64,000 bases of DNA from Nocardia sp. NBC_00565 (GTDB taxonomy: Bacteria; Actinomycetota; Actinomycetes; Mycobacteriales; Mycobacteriaceae): positions 1,302,001-1,366,000 of the forward strand of contig NZ_CP107785.1 of the NCBI RefSeq assembly GCF_036345915.1, written 5' to 3'. Positions within the stretch are counted from its first letter, which is position 1. Every line of letters begins with the position of its first letter. The notes beneath the pieces are model-generated. The model was not told the origin of the DNA, made no database searches, and worked only from the letters and a program-made list of their open reading frames with translations. Positions 35,147 to 46,000 of this stretch are shown here, in pieces. The translations under genes and the position numbers were made by a program.

Positions 35147-36218
35147 GACGTTGCTCGCTGCGCAAGCGGATCCCGGTGGGGATCGGATTCGTTCGTGCAT
35201 TCCGTCGGACCACACTCGGCGTGCGGCGTGTCCATCGCAGGTACGCTCGGCGAAATTCGCGGCCGTCACTGAATCCGACCTCGCGAGCAACTGCGTCGAT
35301 GGTCATCGTCGATTCGCATAGCAGAAACGTTGCGCGCTGCTCACGCACTCGGTCGCGAACCGCGCTGAAGCTTTCGCCGGCGGCGTCGAGTTGCCGGCGC
35401 AACGTACGCTCTGTGACATGCAGCTGATCGGCGACCTCCGCCATGGTCAGCGAACAGCGAATGTTGCGACTGAGCAGAGCCTCCACCGAAACGGCGACGG
35501 CGGGTCGAGTGGCGGAGCCGTCGAGCAGGCGTCGGCATGCATCGATGGCGACGGCACGAACCGTGCTGTCGTGGGTGGGCAATCGGCGCTCCAGCAACGC
35601 GACCGGAAAACGTAGGTGGTTGGCGCCGGCCTCGAATCGCACCGGGCAGCGAAAGAAGCGCCGATATTCGTGCGCATACACCGGGGCCGGGTAACTCAGG
35701 TCTACCGAAGTGGGCGACTGGTCGGTGCCGAACACTGAACGCATGAAGACAACGGCGCTGCACAGGGCTTCCTCGACAAGGAACGTGGCTAGTTCCGGAT
35801 CGGGTGCGCGTTCGTAGATCGAGAGCGTGACCTGGCCATCGGCGATTTCGGCATTGGCGTCGACCAGACTCCCGCTGGCACGATGCAATTCGAGCGCAAT
35901 CTGTAGCGCTTCGGCGCCGGTGGCGCAGGCGCGCATAGCCAGACCGACGATCCCGAAGGACAGCAGCGCTTCGCGCCGGCCGACTTGCATGCCGATGGGC
36001 TGGTCCGGCATGGCGCGAATCGCTCGCCGCAGGATGGTGGCAGCCTGCAGGTAGGACAGCCTGATGGTGTCGGATGTGCTGAGGTCGTCCGGGCTGAGTC
36101 CGGTGCCATCGAGCCACGATGAGACGGGGTACCCTTCCCGCCTCCCGATCTCCACCAGGCCGGTGACTACAGTCGGCGGGATGATCGCGCGGGCCAGCGA
36201 ATCGGGTGGATCGGCCAT
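35130..36218 (-). CDS. AraC-family transcriptional regulator
   Basis: A 362-residue regulator with an N-terminal Arabinose_bd-like domain (FGIVGLAMRACATGAEALQI) and a C-terminal AraC HTH pair (MAEVADQLHVTERTLRRQLD, then DAVAREVGFSDGREFRRAY). ATG 36218 has AGGAGG six bases upstream. It lies 127 bp downstream of the aldolase gene on the same strand and is a candidate regulator of that operon or of the MFS gene. Confidence 0.9.
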   Translation of the reverse strand: MADPPDSLARAIIPPTVVTGLVEIGRREGYPVSSWLDGTGLSPDDLSTSDTIRLSYLQAATILRRAIRAMPDQPIGMQVGRREALLSFGIVGLAMRACATGAEALQIALELHRASGSLVDANAEIADGQVTLSIYERAPDPELATFLVEEALCSAVVFMRSVFGTDQSPTSVDLSYPAPVYAHEYRRFFRCPVRFEAGANHLRFPVALLERRLPTHDSTVRAVAIDACRRLLDGSATRPAVAVSVEALLSRNIRCSLTMAEVADQLHVTERTLRRQLDAAGESFSAVRDRVREQRATFLLCESTMTIDAVAREVGFSDGREFRRAYLRWTRRTPSVVRRNARTNPIPTGIRLRSEQRPIAHP

Positions 36219-36345
36219 ACCCACCTCCTTTCGAAATATATTCGCACCCAACGCATGTCGAGCCGCTTACCTCGCCACGGACGATCGCCGACGAAAGACA
36301 GCCGCGATCCTGCTCCCTGCGAGGATCGGCCTCGGGCACGCATTC

Positions 36346-37008
36346 TCACGAGTCGATCGCGGGGGTACTGCCGTAGCCGGTGCGGATTGCAACTTCGATG
36401 ACGGCCTGGAGTTGTGTGTCGGTGAGTGGTGCGGGCCGCGCGATGGGGGCGGCGTCGAGGTATATCCGGCACAGCCATTCCAGTAGCAGTACGTTGTCCA
36501 ACGCCGCGTCCAGCGAGGCTCCTACAGCCACCGATCCGTGATGTGCCAAGATCGCGGCCTTCTTGTGTTGCAGCGCGGTCAGTGTCGCGGATGCCAATTC
36601 TTCGGTACCGAATGGGGCGAACGGCACGATGGGGAGCGCGCCGCCGAGGAGGAGTTGCTGGTAGTGGACAACGGGAAGTTCCTCGGCGATCAGCGACAGT
36701 GATACTGCGCCGGGCGAATGCGCGTGTACTACCGCTCTGGCGTCGGAGGAACGGTAGACACCTAGATGGATCTCGAGCTCCGAGGTCGGTCGCAATCGCC
36801 CGCTGTGCTGGTTGCCGGAAAGATCGACGACCGTTACGTCCCGTGCTGTCGCGTCGGCGAGAGTTACTCCGGTGGCGGTGACAGCTACCAGATCGCCGAT
36901 GCGTGCGCTGATGTTGCCGGCGGTGCCGAGCACGAGGTTGTGCGCGGCGAGCTGGTGACCGGTCCTGGCGATTGCTTCGCGAACTTCCTCGAGATCGGTG
37001 TCGCTCAT
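36346..37008 (-). CDS. Class II (FucA-type) aldolase
   Basis: A 220-residue zinc aldolase that would split a phosphorylated ketose into DHAP and an aldehyde. The likely zinc ligands are His95 and His97 (HAHS) and His157 (HHGS), with Glu77 in the SELEIH loop as base. The start overlaps the upstream kinase stop (ATGA). Kinase plus aldolase plus aldehyde dehydrogenase is a plausible sugar or sugar-acid breakdown route; 5-deoxyribose disposal is one known pathway of this kind. Confidence 0.85.
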   Translation of the reverse strand: MSDTDLEEVREAIARTGHQLAAHNLVLGTAGNISARIGDLVAVTATGVTLADATARDVTVVDLSGNQHSGRLRPTSELEIHLGVYRSSDARAVVHAHSPGAVSLSLIAEELPVVHYQQLLLGGALPIVPFAPFGTEELASATLTALQHKKAAILAHHGSVAVGASLDAALDNVLLLEWLCRIYLDAAPIARPAPLTDTQLQAVIEVAIRTGYGSTPAIDS

Positions 37009-37955
37009 GGTCGGCGAACCTGCTGTTCGGTCATGAGTTTCTGAACGGAGTCGAGGTCATACGCGCCGGAATCACTGCCGAGTCCCTGGGCGACTTGGGC
37101 GGCCGTGCTGTTCCCGAGGCGTGCTGCCTGTTCCGGGGGCATTCCCAAAGAAATGCCACGCATGAATCCGGCAGAGAACGCGTCGCCGCAGCCGCTGGTG
37201 TCGACGACATCGACGACGAACGGGGCCACCTCGGTGATTCCGGACTCGGTCGCGATCACAGTGGGGTGGGCGCCGGCCGTCGCGACGACGCAGCGTGCGC
37301 CGCGTTCCACGAGTCGACGACATCCCTCGTGCAGCGTCGACGCGCCCGTCCAACCCGTCACCTGCTCGTCGTTGGGCAGCAGATAATCGATGTGCGGTAG
37401 TGCGGCCTCGAAGTATTCGAGCGCCTCGGGTGTGCCGGGGGCGAGGCTGTCCGCCGACGTGGTCGCTCCGTGCTTTCGGGCGTGCGCGAGGATCTGCGCG
37501 GCAATGTCACCACCGTAGAATTCCGGCCCGCCCAGGTGTACCAGATCGGCGTCTGCCAACGCTGGCCACGGAATATATTGTGCCAAGTGCTGATTCGCTC
37601 CGATGACGTGGAGCGCGGGGCGCGATCCGTCCGGCCGAATCGGTAATACCGAGGCCGAGGTCTGCACATCCGGTACCCGGTGCAGCAGCGTGGTGTCGAC
37701 GCCGTCGCGTTGCAGCAGCGTTGTCAGCAGATCGCCGAGGACGTCGTCGCCGATCACGCCGCACGAATACACGGACCCGCCCAATTTGGACATGACCACC
37801 GCCGTTCCTCCCGCGGTGCCCGCCGCGCTGATCGTGATCTGCTCGACCAGGGCGCCGCCCTGACCGGCGGGGATCTCCTCGACCGGACGCACCAGCGTGT
37901 CCAAGACGTGCACACCGATCATGAGCGCCCTGACTCGTGCGTTGGTGCCTGTCAT
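37005..37955 (-). CDS. PfkB-family carbohydrate kinase
   Basis: The 316-residue sugar or nucleoside kinase has the N-terminal GG region (AAGTAGGTAVVMSKLGG) and the C-terminal signature VDTSGCGDAFSAGF, with Cys replacing the usual Ala while the catalytic Asp is kept. GGAAGGAA precedes ATG 37955. It is coupled to the aldolase by a 4-bp overlap and lies 55 bp behind the aldehyde dehydrogenase. Confidence 0.88.
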   Translation of the reverse strand: MTGTNARVRALMIGVHVLDTLVRPVEEIPAGQGGALVEQITISAAGTAGGTAVVMSKLGGSVYSCGVIGDDVLGDLLTTLLQRDGVDTTLLHRVPDVQTSASVLPIRPDGSRPALHVIGANQHLAQYIPWPALADADLVHLGGPEFYGGDIAAQILAHARKHGATTSADSLAPGTPEALEYFEAALPHIDYLLPNDEQVTGWTGASTLHEGCRRLVERGARCVVATAGAHPTVIATESGITEVAPFVVDVVDTSGCGDAFSAGFMRGISLGMPPEQAARLGNSTAAQVAQGLGSDSGAYDLDSVQKLMTEQQVRRP

Positions 37956-38010
37956 CTGTGATTCCTTCCTTATCGGAGTCAATGCGGTTCGGCTTGGGGA
38001 AGGTGCCGAG

Positions 38011-39387
38011 TCACACGGTTGAGATCAGACGGGCGAGCCAGCCGCTGAATCGGCTGTAGGGGGGTTGGACCAGCCGGGTGACATCTGGGTGGAACGGCTT
38101 CTGGAACACCGCTTTCTCATGGCTGAACGTCGTGATCGACCGCTCACCGTGATAGGCGCCCATTCCGCTCGGACCCACGCCGCCGAACGGAAGCTCAGGG
38201 ACCGCGAGATGCAGAATCGTGGTTCCGAGGACCGCGGCGCCGGAGCTGGTGTGGTCCACGAATCGGCGACGGGTGGTTCTCGATCCGCTGAAGACGTACA
38301 GCGCCAAGGGTTTGTCGCGTTCGTTGATGAACGAGATCGCCTGTTCGACGTCCGCTACTTCGACGATCGGCAAGATCGGGCCGAAGATTTCCGCACGCAT
38401 GACGGGAGAGCGCGGATCGACTTTCGTCAACACCGTCGGGGCGAGGTAGCGGGTGCCTTTGTCGGCGACGCCGCCGATGACGGCGGTGCCGTCGTCGAGG
38501 AATCTCGTCAAACGCTGGAGGTGATCATCCGACACGATGCGGCCGTAGTCGGGGCTCTGCTGAGGATCGTCGCCGAACAGGTGCCGTACCGCGTCGGTGA
38601 GCGCCGCTTCGATCGCCGGCCGAGCTGCCGGTGTCGTGAGGAGGTAATCCGGTGCGACACAGGTTTGTCCGGCGTTGACGAATTTGCCCCAAGCAATCCG
38701 GCGTGCCGCAATCGTGAGGTCGACGGTGTCATCGATCCACACCGGCGACTTGCCGCCGAGTTCCAGGGTGACCGGAGTCAATGTCGCAGCTGCAGCCTCC
38801 ATGACGATCCGACCGACTCGGCCACTCCCGGTGAAGAAGATGTGATCGAAGCGTTCCCGCAATACAGCGGTCGTGGTGTCGACGCCGCCCTCGATGACAC
38901 GGGTGGCGCGAGCGTCGAGATATCGCGGTACGAGCTCTGCCACAATCCGTGAGGTGGCCGGGGCGAGTTCGCTCGGGCGCAGCGCTACCGCGTTGCCCGC
39001 TGCCAAGGCCCCGACCAGTGGGCCGAGCAGCAGTTGGAGCGGGTAGTTCCACGGCGCAATGACCAGAACAACGCCGAGTGGTTCACGTACTACGCGTGCG
39101 CGGGCCGGTTGCAGCTTGAATGGTACGGAAACGCGTTGCGGTCGCAGCCACCTTTTGAGGTGCGACAGAGTGTGGTCGATTTCCCCGACGACGACGCCGA
39201 TCTCGGTCATGAGCGCTTCTGTCGCGCTCTTGCGCAGGTCTTGGTGGAGCGCGGTCGCGAGGGCGTTTTCGTTTTCGAGGAGTAGTCGGCGTAGTGCGCG
39301 CAGTTGGTCGGCGCGCCACGCGACGGGCCGAGTCACCCCGTCCTGGAATGCTGTTCGAAGGTCGGCTATCTGTGTCGATGGCATCAT
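38011..39387 (-). CDS. Class 3-type aldehyde dehydrogenase
   Basis: The 458-residue NAD(P)-dependent enzyme oxidises an aldehyde to the acid. Catalytic motifs are LELGGKSP (general-base Glu) and [13 protein letters not shown] (nucleophilic Cys); [20 protein letters not shown] marks the ALDH3 class, often active on fatty or aromatic aldehydes. The short N-terminus and hydrophobic C-terminus ([13 protein letters not shown]) fit that class. ATG 39387 has GAGGG upstream. It could act on the aldehyde released by the amine oxidase or by the aldolase. Confidence 0.9.
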   Translation of the reverse strand: MMPSTQIADLRTAFQDGVTRPVAWRADQLRALRRLLLENENALATALHQDLRKSATEALMTEIGVVVGEIDHTLSHLKRWLRPQRVSVPFKLQPARARVVREPLGVVLVIAPWNYPLQLLLGPLVGALAAGNAVALRPSELAPATSRIVAELVPRYLDARATRVIEGGVDTTTAVLRERFDHIFFTGSGRVGRIVMEAAAATLTPVTLELGGKSPVWIDDTVDLTIAARRIAWGKFVNAGQTCVAPDYLLTTPAARPAIEAALTDAVRHLFGDDPQQSPDYGRIVSDDHLQRLTRFLDDGTAVIGGVADKGTRYLAPTVLTKVDPRSPVMRAEIFGPILPIVEVADVEQAISFINERDKPLALYVFSGSRTTRRRFVDHTSSGAAVLGTTILHLAVPELPFGGVGPSGMGAYHGERSITTFSHEKAVFQKPFHPDVTRLVQPPYSRFSGWLARLISTV

Positions 39388-39418
39388 CGTGATCCCTCTT
39401 CTGTGTCCGGTCGGTGTG

Positions 39419-40195
39419 TCACTCGCCCCTCGGCATTCGGCCGAGGATTGCGTTGCGCGCCCGAGCGGGCATGATGCGGCCGAAACCGACCAGCGCGGCG
39501 GTCGACCACGGGAACGAATACGACTCGCGACCTGTGACGACCGCACGAATCATGTGTGCGGCCGCGGCGTCCTCGTCGATCTCGCCGGGAGCGGCCATAC
39601 CGTCGCCCACCGTCGACTCGGTCCTGACGAAACCGGGGTAGATGGATACGAATCGAATGCCGCTTTTCGCGTATTCGATCCGGTATGTGTCGAACAGGAC
39701 CCGCAGTGCTGCCTTGGCCGCCGAGTACGGGCCTTGCAGTGGGATGCCGTACCAGCCGGCGAGTGAGTTGGTGTGCGCGACGATTCCCGAGCCGCGCTCG
39801 CGCATGTGCCGCAGGACCGGCACGAGATAGTTCACGGCGACGTCGTAATTCGTCCGCATGTATTCGGTGATGTCCTGCGCGGCGAGAGCGGTGAGGTCGA
39901 GGGCGGGTGCGCCCCCGGCATTCAACAGAACGAGATCGATTCGACCGTGCAGATCGATGACGTCGTCGACGACCTGTTGCGCGGCGGCCGCATTCGTCGC
40001 GTCGGCGGGGTGCGCCGAGCACCGACGGCCCCGCCCGGTCTGTACGGCGGCGATCTCGTTCAACAGCGTTGCGCGTCGAGCGGTAATAGCGACGGTCGCG
40101 CCCGCCTCCGCGGCCCGTTCGGCGAAGCGCCTTCCTATCCCAGTGGAGGCGCCAACCACGAGAACAACCTTGCCGCTGAGGCTAATTCGTGTCAT
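39419..40195 (-). CDS. Short-chain dehydrogenase/reductase (SDR)
   Basis: The 258-residue SDR has [14 protein letters not shown] (variant of NNAG), Ser in AHTNSLAG and the YSAAK catalytic pair. A hydrophobic C-terminal extension ([20 protein letters not shown]) resembles lipid-active SDRs. ATG 40195 lies inside the end of the SRPBCC gene (14-bp overlap) with GGAGAG upstream, so it is co-translated. Confidence 0.88.
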   Translation of the reverse strand: MTRISLSGKVVLVVGASTGIGRRFAERAAEAGATVAITARRATLLNEIAAVQTGRGRRCSAHPADATNAAAAQQVVDDVIDLHGRIDLVLLNAGGAPALDLTALAAQDITEYMRTNYDVAVNYLVPVLRHMRERGSGIVAHTNSLAGWYGIPLQGPYSAAKAALRVLFDTYRIEYAKSGIRFVSIYPGFVRTESTVGDGMAAPGEIDEDAAAAHMIRAVVTGRESYSFPWSTAALVGFGRIMPARARNAILGRMPRGE

Positions 40196-40661
40196 CGGAT
40201 CTCTCCGAGAGAATGACCAACTCCAGCATGCGCATCGACGCATCGAACTCGGCCGGCATCGACTTGGCGAGCAGCTTGTGCACCAGTGCGCCCAACTGGC
40301 GCGGACGTAGATCGAAGTGGAACTCATAGGTCATCGACGTGCCGTTACCGTCGTCGATCGGTGCGAAGCGGAAGACATTGATGACATTGGTGAGTGGGGC
40401 GAATCCCTTGCCCGAATCGATACGCAAGCTCATCGGCTCGATCGTTTGCACGGTCCACTCGGCCCGGGTTGTCAGCGGTCCTATCGACTTCACGCGCTCG
40501 GTGTAGGTGTCACCCTTTCGGGCTTGTTCGTGATGCTCGGTCACCTCGAGAACGCTGCTGACCCAGTCCGCGTATCTACTGGTATCGCTGGTGAGGTTCC
40601 ACACCTCTTCGGGGGACACTCTCAGATTTCGGTGGGCACTGATGACGAATCGGTCGGTCAC
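40182..40661 (-). CDS. SRPBCC-fold (polyketide cyclase/START-like) protein
   Basis: A 159-residue small-ligand-binding protein beginning FVISAHRNLRVSPEEVWNLT, the family's N-terminal strand and helix, with YADWVSSVLEV following. Such proteins bind hydrophobic ligands or act as cyclases. GTG 40661 overlaps the amine oxidase TGA. Placed between oxidase and SDR, it may hold the pathway intermediate. Confidence 0.82.
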   Translation of the reverse strand: MTDRFVISAHRNLRVSPEEVWNLTSDTSRYADWVSSVLEVTEHHEQARKGDTYTERVKSIGPLTTRAEWTVQTIEPMSLRIDSGKGFAPLTNVINVFRFAPIDDGNGTSMTYEFHFDLRPRQLGALVHKLLAKSMPAEFDASMRMLELVILSERSDDTN

Positions 40662-42040
40662 GGTAGATCTCCCTCTGCGGCAATAACTTCGGCCGCAGTA
40701 TGTGCGCCCGAGTGGACGGCGCCGTCCATGAATCCATTCCAGTAGTGCGAGTGTTCGGCGCCTGCCCAGTGCACGCGCCCGAACGGGACGTCGCGCCAAC
40801 GCCCCAATTCGGTCAGCACGCCAGGGGTGAGAACGGATGTTGGTCCGCCCCTGGTCCATTCCTCGCCAGTCCAGTCCTTCTCGATGCAGTTCGTCGGTTG
40901 CAGTGCGCGAGGGCCGACCACGGTGCTGAATGCGCGCAGGACGGCACCGCGGCGTTCGCGCGCCGGTTTGGGCGCCCAGTCCCGCCACTGCCGTCCGCCG
41001 ACGAAGCCCATCAGCACGCCGGGGCCACCGTCGGGCGGCGAATTGTCGAACATCGAACACACCGGAAACGAGGGATCGCGGAACACGGCCTGACCGGAAA
41101 GGCCGTCCGCGCGCCAGAAGGGCTCCGGATATACCGCCTCGAACTTGGCGAGCGTACCGAAGTTCATGCGCTGGAACAGCGCCTCCTGCGGTGCCGGAAG
41201 CACCGGATTCCAGGCGATTCGCGTGGCGAGCACCGGGGGAGCGGTAACGATCACCCGCCGCGCCGTCCAACTGTGTTCGTCGGTGTGGACCACCACCTCT
41301 GTGGCGGTTTGATCGATGCGTCGCACTGGCGCACCCAGGGTGATCGCATCGCCCAGTTCCTCGGCCAGCACCAACGAAATACGCTGCGAGCCACCGACAA
41401 ACCGAGCTTCCTGGGCGCCGCCGACCACATCCATCATCCGGGCGACCGTGCCCGGGGCATGTTCGTTACCGGCTCCGGCGACGTACCAGAGCCCGTACAA
41501 CGCAGACGAGTCACTCGCCGATCCGCCAAAAGCAGAACCGAGCAGGATGTTGAGCAGGTCCAGGCCACCGTCGGTGATGGCGGCTCGACGCGCCCATGTG
41601 GTCAGAGTCTGGGAGTCGAGAGCGTGCGCGTTCGGCGCTCGCCACGGCGCGTCGATGGGGATTGTCCGGGACGCCCGGTCCATTCGAGCCATGAGGAGGG
41701 CAACGTCGGCGAGCGCGGTGGGATCCGGTGGCACGCCGTCGCCGAACCTACGTGACGTTCCGTTCTTGACATAGGTGCTGTCACCTTTGTTGTAGCTGGG
41801 GAACGTATCCACGCCGAGCTCGGTCGCGAGGTCGAGAATATGGTCCTGCGTCGGCCCGACGAATTGTCCACCGGCTTCGACGACATGACCATCGCCGAGC
41901 TCATGGTTGACCGTCCGGCCGCCGACCCGGTCACGGGCCTCCAGGACATGAACATCCTGACCCGCCGCACGCAGGTCGCGAGCCGCAGTCAATCCCGCCA
42001 ATCCGGCGCCGACCACTACGACATCTGTGCGGTACTGCAC
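40658..42040 (-). CDS. FAD-dependent amine oxidase
   Basis: A 460-residue flavin amine oxidase with the dinucleotide fold VVVVGAGLAGLTAARDL, an RVGGRT loop, and a C-terminal FAD-contacting segment HWAGAEHSHYWNGFMDGAVH. It resembles actinobacterial monoamine/putrescine oxidases, which turn an amine into an aldehyde plus ammonia and H2O2. AGGAGG sits before GTG 42040. It is the first gene of a leftward operon of six genes and is divergent from a TetR gene. Confidence 0.88.
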   Translation of the reverse strand: MQYRTDVVVVGAGLAGLTAARDLRAAGQDVHVLEARDRVGGRTVNHELGDGHVVEAGGQFVGPTQDHILDLATELGVDTFPSYNKGDSTYVKNGTSRRFGDGVPPDPTALADVALLMARMDRASRTIPIDAPWRAPNAHALDSQTLTTWARRAAITDGGLDLLNILLGSAFGGSASDSSALYGLWYVAGAGNEHAPGTVARMMDVVGGAQEARFVGGSQRISLVLAEELGDAITLGAPVRRIDQTATEVVVHTDEHSWTARRVIVTAPPVLATRIAWNPVLPAPQEALFQRMNFGTLAKFEAVYPEPFWRADGLSGQAVFRDPSFPVCSMFDNSPPDGGPGVLMGFVGGRQWRDWAPKPARERRGAVLRAFSTVVGPRALQPTNCIEKDWTGEEWTRGGPTSVLTPGVLTELGRWRDVPFGRVHWAGAEHSHYWNGFMDGAVHSGAHTAAEVIAAEGDLP

Positions 42041-42146
42041 GGTTCCTCCTGTGCTGGTTCGTAACACGGCATGAAAACTCCTGGGGGGGTGTGACCTGCA
42101 CCAGAGGGAGGTCGCCGAGGTGAGCTGGTGTCACGAGCCTATTCGA

Positions 42147-42169
42147 ATATTGGCCATTTGGCCAGAATT
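42147..42169. promoter_or_regulatory. Candidate TetR operator (double TGGCCA palindrome)
   Basis: TGGCCA occurs twice with ATT-rich flanks (TATTGGCCATTTGGCCAGAA), an imperfect palindrome between the divergent amine oxidase and TetR genes. Confidence 0.6.
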
Positions 42170-42195
42170 CGTTCCGGATTGATAGTGTGCCGTTC

Positions 42196-42789
42196 ATGAG
42201 CAACGGACGTCCGGCGCGATACGCGCGAGGTCGTGAGCGGCGCGACGAGCTGATCAGTGCGGCGATCGCGGTCATCGCCGAACGCGGGATCGAGCGTGTG
42301 ACGTTCCGCGCGGTCGCGGACCGGGCCGGCTTTCCTGCGTCGACGACGAGTTACTTCTTCAGCTCGGTGGACGAGGTGATCGACGCGGCCATCACCCGTG
42401 TCGCGGAAACGATTACCGGCAACGTGGCCGACCTGCTGGAGACCGCTCGATCCGGCGAGATGACCCGCGACGAGCTGGCCGAAAGCCTGATCGAACTCGT
42501 CGCCGGGCAGGACAACGACGATTCCGTTGCCCAGTTCGAGGCATACCTCGCCGTCCGCCGGCGTCCAGAACTGGCCGAGCCGGTGCATCGCATTATGGCG
42601 AGCATCGAGGAAGCGGCCGAAAAGGCGCTCGAGAGCTTCGGCGTCGCGGATCCGAGCATCCCCGCCAAGCAATTCCTGGCCCTGATCGATGGATTCACTC
42701 TGCAGGAAATCGCTCGACCGGGCCGGCCCGAGAGCCGCCGAGCCCTGAGCGATCTCATGACCCGCATCCTGGACTCGTACGCCAAATGA
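42196..42789 (+). CDS. TetR/AcrR-family transcriptional regulator
   Basis: The ~198-residue protein has an HTH reading VTFRAVADRAGFPASTTSYF (~38-58) and a TetR_C-like domain. ATG 42196 or GTG 42187 are both possible starts; neither has a ribosome site, so a leaderless mRNA is likely. Divergence from the amine oxidase operon and the shared palindrome suggest that it represses that operon in response to an amine or aldehyde. Confidence 0.88.
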   Translation: MSNGRPARYARGRERRDELISAAIAVIAERGIERVTFRAVADRAGFPASTTSYFFSSVDEVIDAAITRVAETITGNVADLLETARSGEMTRDELAESLIELVAGQDNDDSVAQFEAYLAVRRRPELAEPVHRIMASIEEAAEKALESFGVADPSIPAKQFLALIDGFTLQEIARPGRPESRRALSDLMTRILDSYAK

Positions 42790-42838
42790 GCTGACTGCCC
42801 GATCGCAGGCCGATCGACCGTTTTTCGAGGTGGGGGAG

Positions 42839-42855
42839 CGGGACCAGAACGGGAC
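42839..42855. repeat. 17-bp direct repeat, left copy
   Basis: CGGGACCAGAACGGGAC, exactly repeated at 49397-49413. Both copies are preceded by TTTCGAGG at 8-9 bp. Confidence 0.85.
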
Positions 42856-42962
42856 CACGCGCTATGAACGCCCGCTGTCGACCAGCACATCTGGAGCGCA
42901 CGGAAACTTTGAAAGTAGTACTGTGACCTGCACTTTCGGCCCCCGACCGACCTGGGTTCAAG

Positions 42963-42993
42963 TGGTCGCAGGTTCAAATCCTGTCATCCCGAC
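42963..42993 (+). other. tRNA-Pro-like 3' end fragment (possible att site)
   Basis: The segment reads as T arm plus acceptor 3' strand: GCAGGTTCAAATCCTG then TCATCCCGAC. No D or anticodon arm lies upstream, so this is not a whole tRNA. Duplicated tRNA 3' ends mark integration boundaries. The rest of 42790-43073 is without a gene. Confidence 0.6.
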
Positions 42994-43073
42994 AACCGGT
43001 AGACCTTGACAGGCGTAGTTGAACCAGGCTGTCGACGATGATAAGGATGTGCTCGATCTCGGCATCCGAACAA

Positions 43074-46000
43074 CTAACCTGGTCGCCGCCGCTTCCGAAC
43101 TACTGCGCCTCGCGAACCACGAGGTGGTGTCGGTGTCGGATCGAGTACCGTTCCCGGTAGATCCGGTAGAAGTATCTCTCTTCCCTTGAGTGAATCGCTG
43201 TAGCGCGAACCTTCTGCAGTCTTGGTGGCACGTTCGAGCCATAGGCGTGCCGCCGCAGGATCCGGTGGATCCACCACGGACTCGAATAAATTGGCAAGGT
43301 TCTGCATCGCAAGTCTGTCACCATATTCAGCAGCGCGTTCCCACCATATTTGGGCAGTAACAAGGTCAGGTGGGGCGAGATAGTAAGCGAGGAGTTGCCC
43401 AAGGATTGTCATCGCGTTTCGGTCACCGAGGCGCGCAGCTTTCTCTACCCAACTTCGGGCTGAGATAATATCTGGTGGTTCTACGTTGCTCAACAGTAAA
43501 TAGCCGAGGTTGCACATCGCGCCCGTGTCACCAAGTTCAGCTGCGCGTTCAAACCACGTCCTTGCTCCGTCGAAATCAGGAGGCTCCAGAAGGGTGCACT
43601 TTAAGGCGCCTAGATTTGTCATGGAGCGAGTGTCGCCAGCCAGCGCTGCGCGCTCATACCAGGTCTCAGCAGAGACAAGGTCGGGAGCGTCTTTACGCGT
43701 CGCAAATAGCATGCCCAAATTATGCATGGATGCTGATTCACCATTTTCGACTGCGCGCTCATACCAATACTGAGCTTCAGGGTACCTCCCAAGAGAAGAC
43801 AGGATACCGCCGAGGTTGGTCATTGCCGGAGGATGCCCTGCTTCGGCAGCGTGCTGGTACCACCCTCGGGCGCCTTCAAGGTCGGGCGGCGTCGATTGAT
43901 TTGCTAGTAGATGCGCCAAGTTATGCATACTCACAGGTACGCCAGCTTGCGCTGCGGTCAGATACCAGCGTTTAGCGGCCTCGATGTCCGGCGGATCGAA
44001 TTTGCTGCTCAACAGATTTCCGAGATTCACCATCGAATTTGTGTCACCTGATAGTGCGCCGTACTCGTACCATCGGCGCGCTGCCACAAGGTCCGGTGGA
44101 GATTGCACTTCTGACAACAGAATAGCGAGGTCGAACGCCGAGTGAGGTTCACCAGCCGCGATGGCACGTCTCCACCATTTCTTCGCAAGCTTCAGATCAG
44201 CAGGCTCCCACTTGTATGCGAATAAATTGCCCAGGTTGTGCATCGCTGCCGACTCGCCGAGACTGGCTGCGCGTTCGCTCCAATATCTAGCGGCGACGAT
44301 TTTCGGTTCTGGGAGCTCCGAAAGAAGTGCGCCAAGGCTGACCATCGCGGCTGTGTGATCATCTTCAGCGGCTTTCTGGAATGCCGCAATCGCCACGGAT
44401 ATCTTCTCGCGGAGATACGCAGCCGAGCCGATTGCAAATGCCACGGACGCAGACGATTGATCTAGGATCTTCATCCAGAAATTTTCCGGAATAGGCCGCG
44501 CTGGCGGTGACTGTCCATCATCTGCTGCGACCAGATAGTCGAACGGATCGTATCCGCGGGCGTTTCCATCGAGCGGGATCGTGGAGAGGGGCCCGACGCG
44601 TGCTGCGGACTCAGGCGCTACTCGGAGCCTTTTAAGGGCATCGCGCAGTGTTTGTTCGTCGGCATCAAGTTCAGGATGCCCTGCCCGCAGGGTGTCCTTC
44701 GCGTATGTGATCAGCGTTGCTTCGTCGATGGGATGCGGCACCCCGACTCGCACCCAGTCGATCGCGACAGTGAGCAGCGCATGTCCGTACGGGTCGGAGA
44801 ACTCAGCTGCACGATATAGGCCGAGCAGCACTGGTGCACCGGCCATGTGAGCGCCAAGACCGAAGGTGAGGTCCTGGTTCGGGTAGGCGCCCTCTGCGGC
44901 AGTTTGTTCATTTGGGTCGGCGGTCGTTGGCAAGAGTTCGATTATGATCGCACGGTCGAGTAGCAGTCGAAGATCTCGCGAGGGTTCACCTGTTGCGGCT
45001 CGCAACCTGGCCAGTTCCTCCAGGCGGAGCGTGGCTACGATCGCCGTGTGGCCAGCGCGAGCGTTGAAGCGCGAAGTCTGTATGTTTGTGATAGGTCTTT
45101 CGTGAGTGAGGTATCGCTGGAGGTCGTCGAGCCATATGACTACATCCGTAAGCGTCGTCTGTACGGCGGGATGTTCAGCGACTTTATCGATCTCGCCTGG
45201 AACCGGTGACACAAGCAGTGCGTTCGGAGCGACAGACCGGATTGCCTCATAGAGGCTGCGAGTCTTGCCGGCCTTGGATGGCCCGGCGAGCAAGATTATC
45301 CGATCAGTGGGCGTTTCTTCGGCAATCGCAGCGCGTACTGCATCACGGATTCGCGTGTCGACGTCATTGTATGTCCGTGGCACGTACGGGTCATGTCGAA
45401 TGTAGCTCTCCGAGTCGCCATACGGCGAAACCGTTGCTCCTAGGCGATAAGGATCGAGATCTTTTGTGTAGGGTAATAGATCGCCTGCGAGCACTTCGAC
45501 TAATTCGTGCAACGGTCGGACCGGGATGCTCATCGCCCACGGCATATGCTCCATGTGGGATATCCCAAGCGCCTCTGAAATAGCTTGTGTTACTGGATTG
45601 CTACTTGCCGCGATGCGGTCGAACCCGATCAGCCGGAGAGCGGATTCACCCTGTCTCGGGTGATGTTCGACGATGACGCCAATACCGCGGTTGGCGTGGA
45701 ACACAACTGCACCGGACAAGCCTCCCCAGGCCGGTTCTTGGATACGTCGGTCGGTTCCGTTTGAATATGGCTTGTTGCGATCAGCTATCGACGTCTGGGG
45801 CGCGTCGAGTACAGGTCTCACAAGAGGTTCCCGCATCAGCAAATAGTTGGATTCGACACCGTCCAGCTGGTAGATTATTCCGTGTAACTCAGCCAGCTGG
45901 CGCGTCGCGTCCTTCGGATCTCGTTGGAAGATCGGAAACCCCACCGCAACGCAGTCGGACAGTATTCCGGTTACATCTCGTCGAACTCGGGCTAATTCGG

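Noticed and set aside
42958..43242. Leftward ORF ending GMTGFEPATT
   Set aside because: This ending is the familiar spurious translation of a tRNA 3' end, not a protein.
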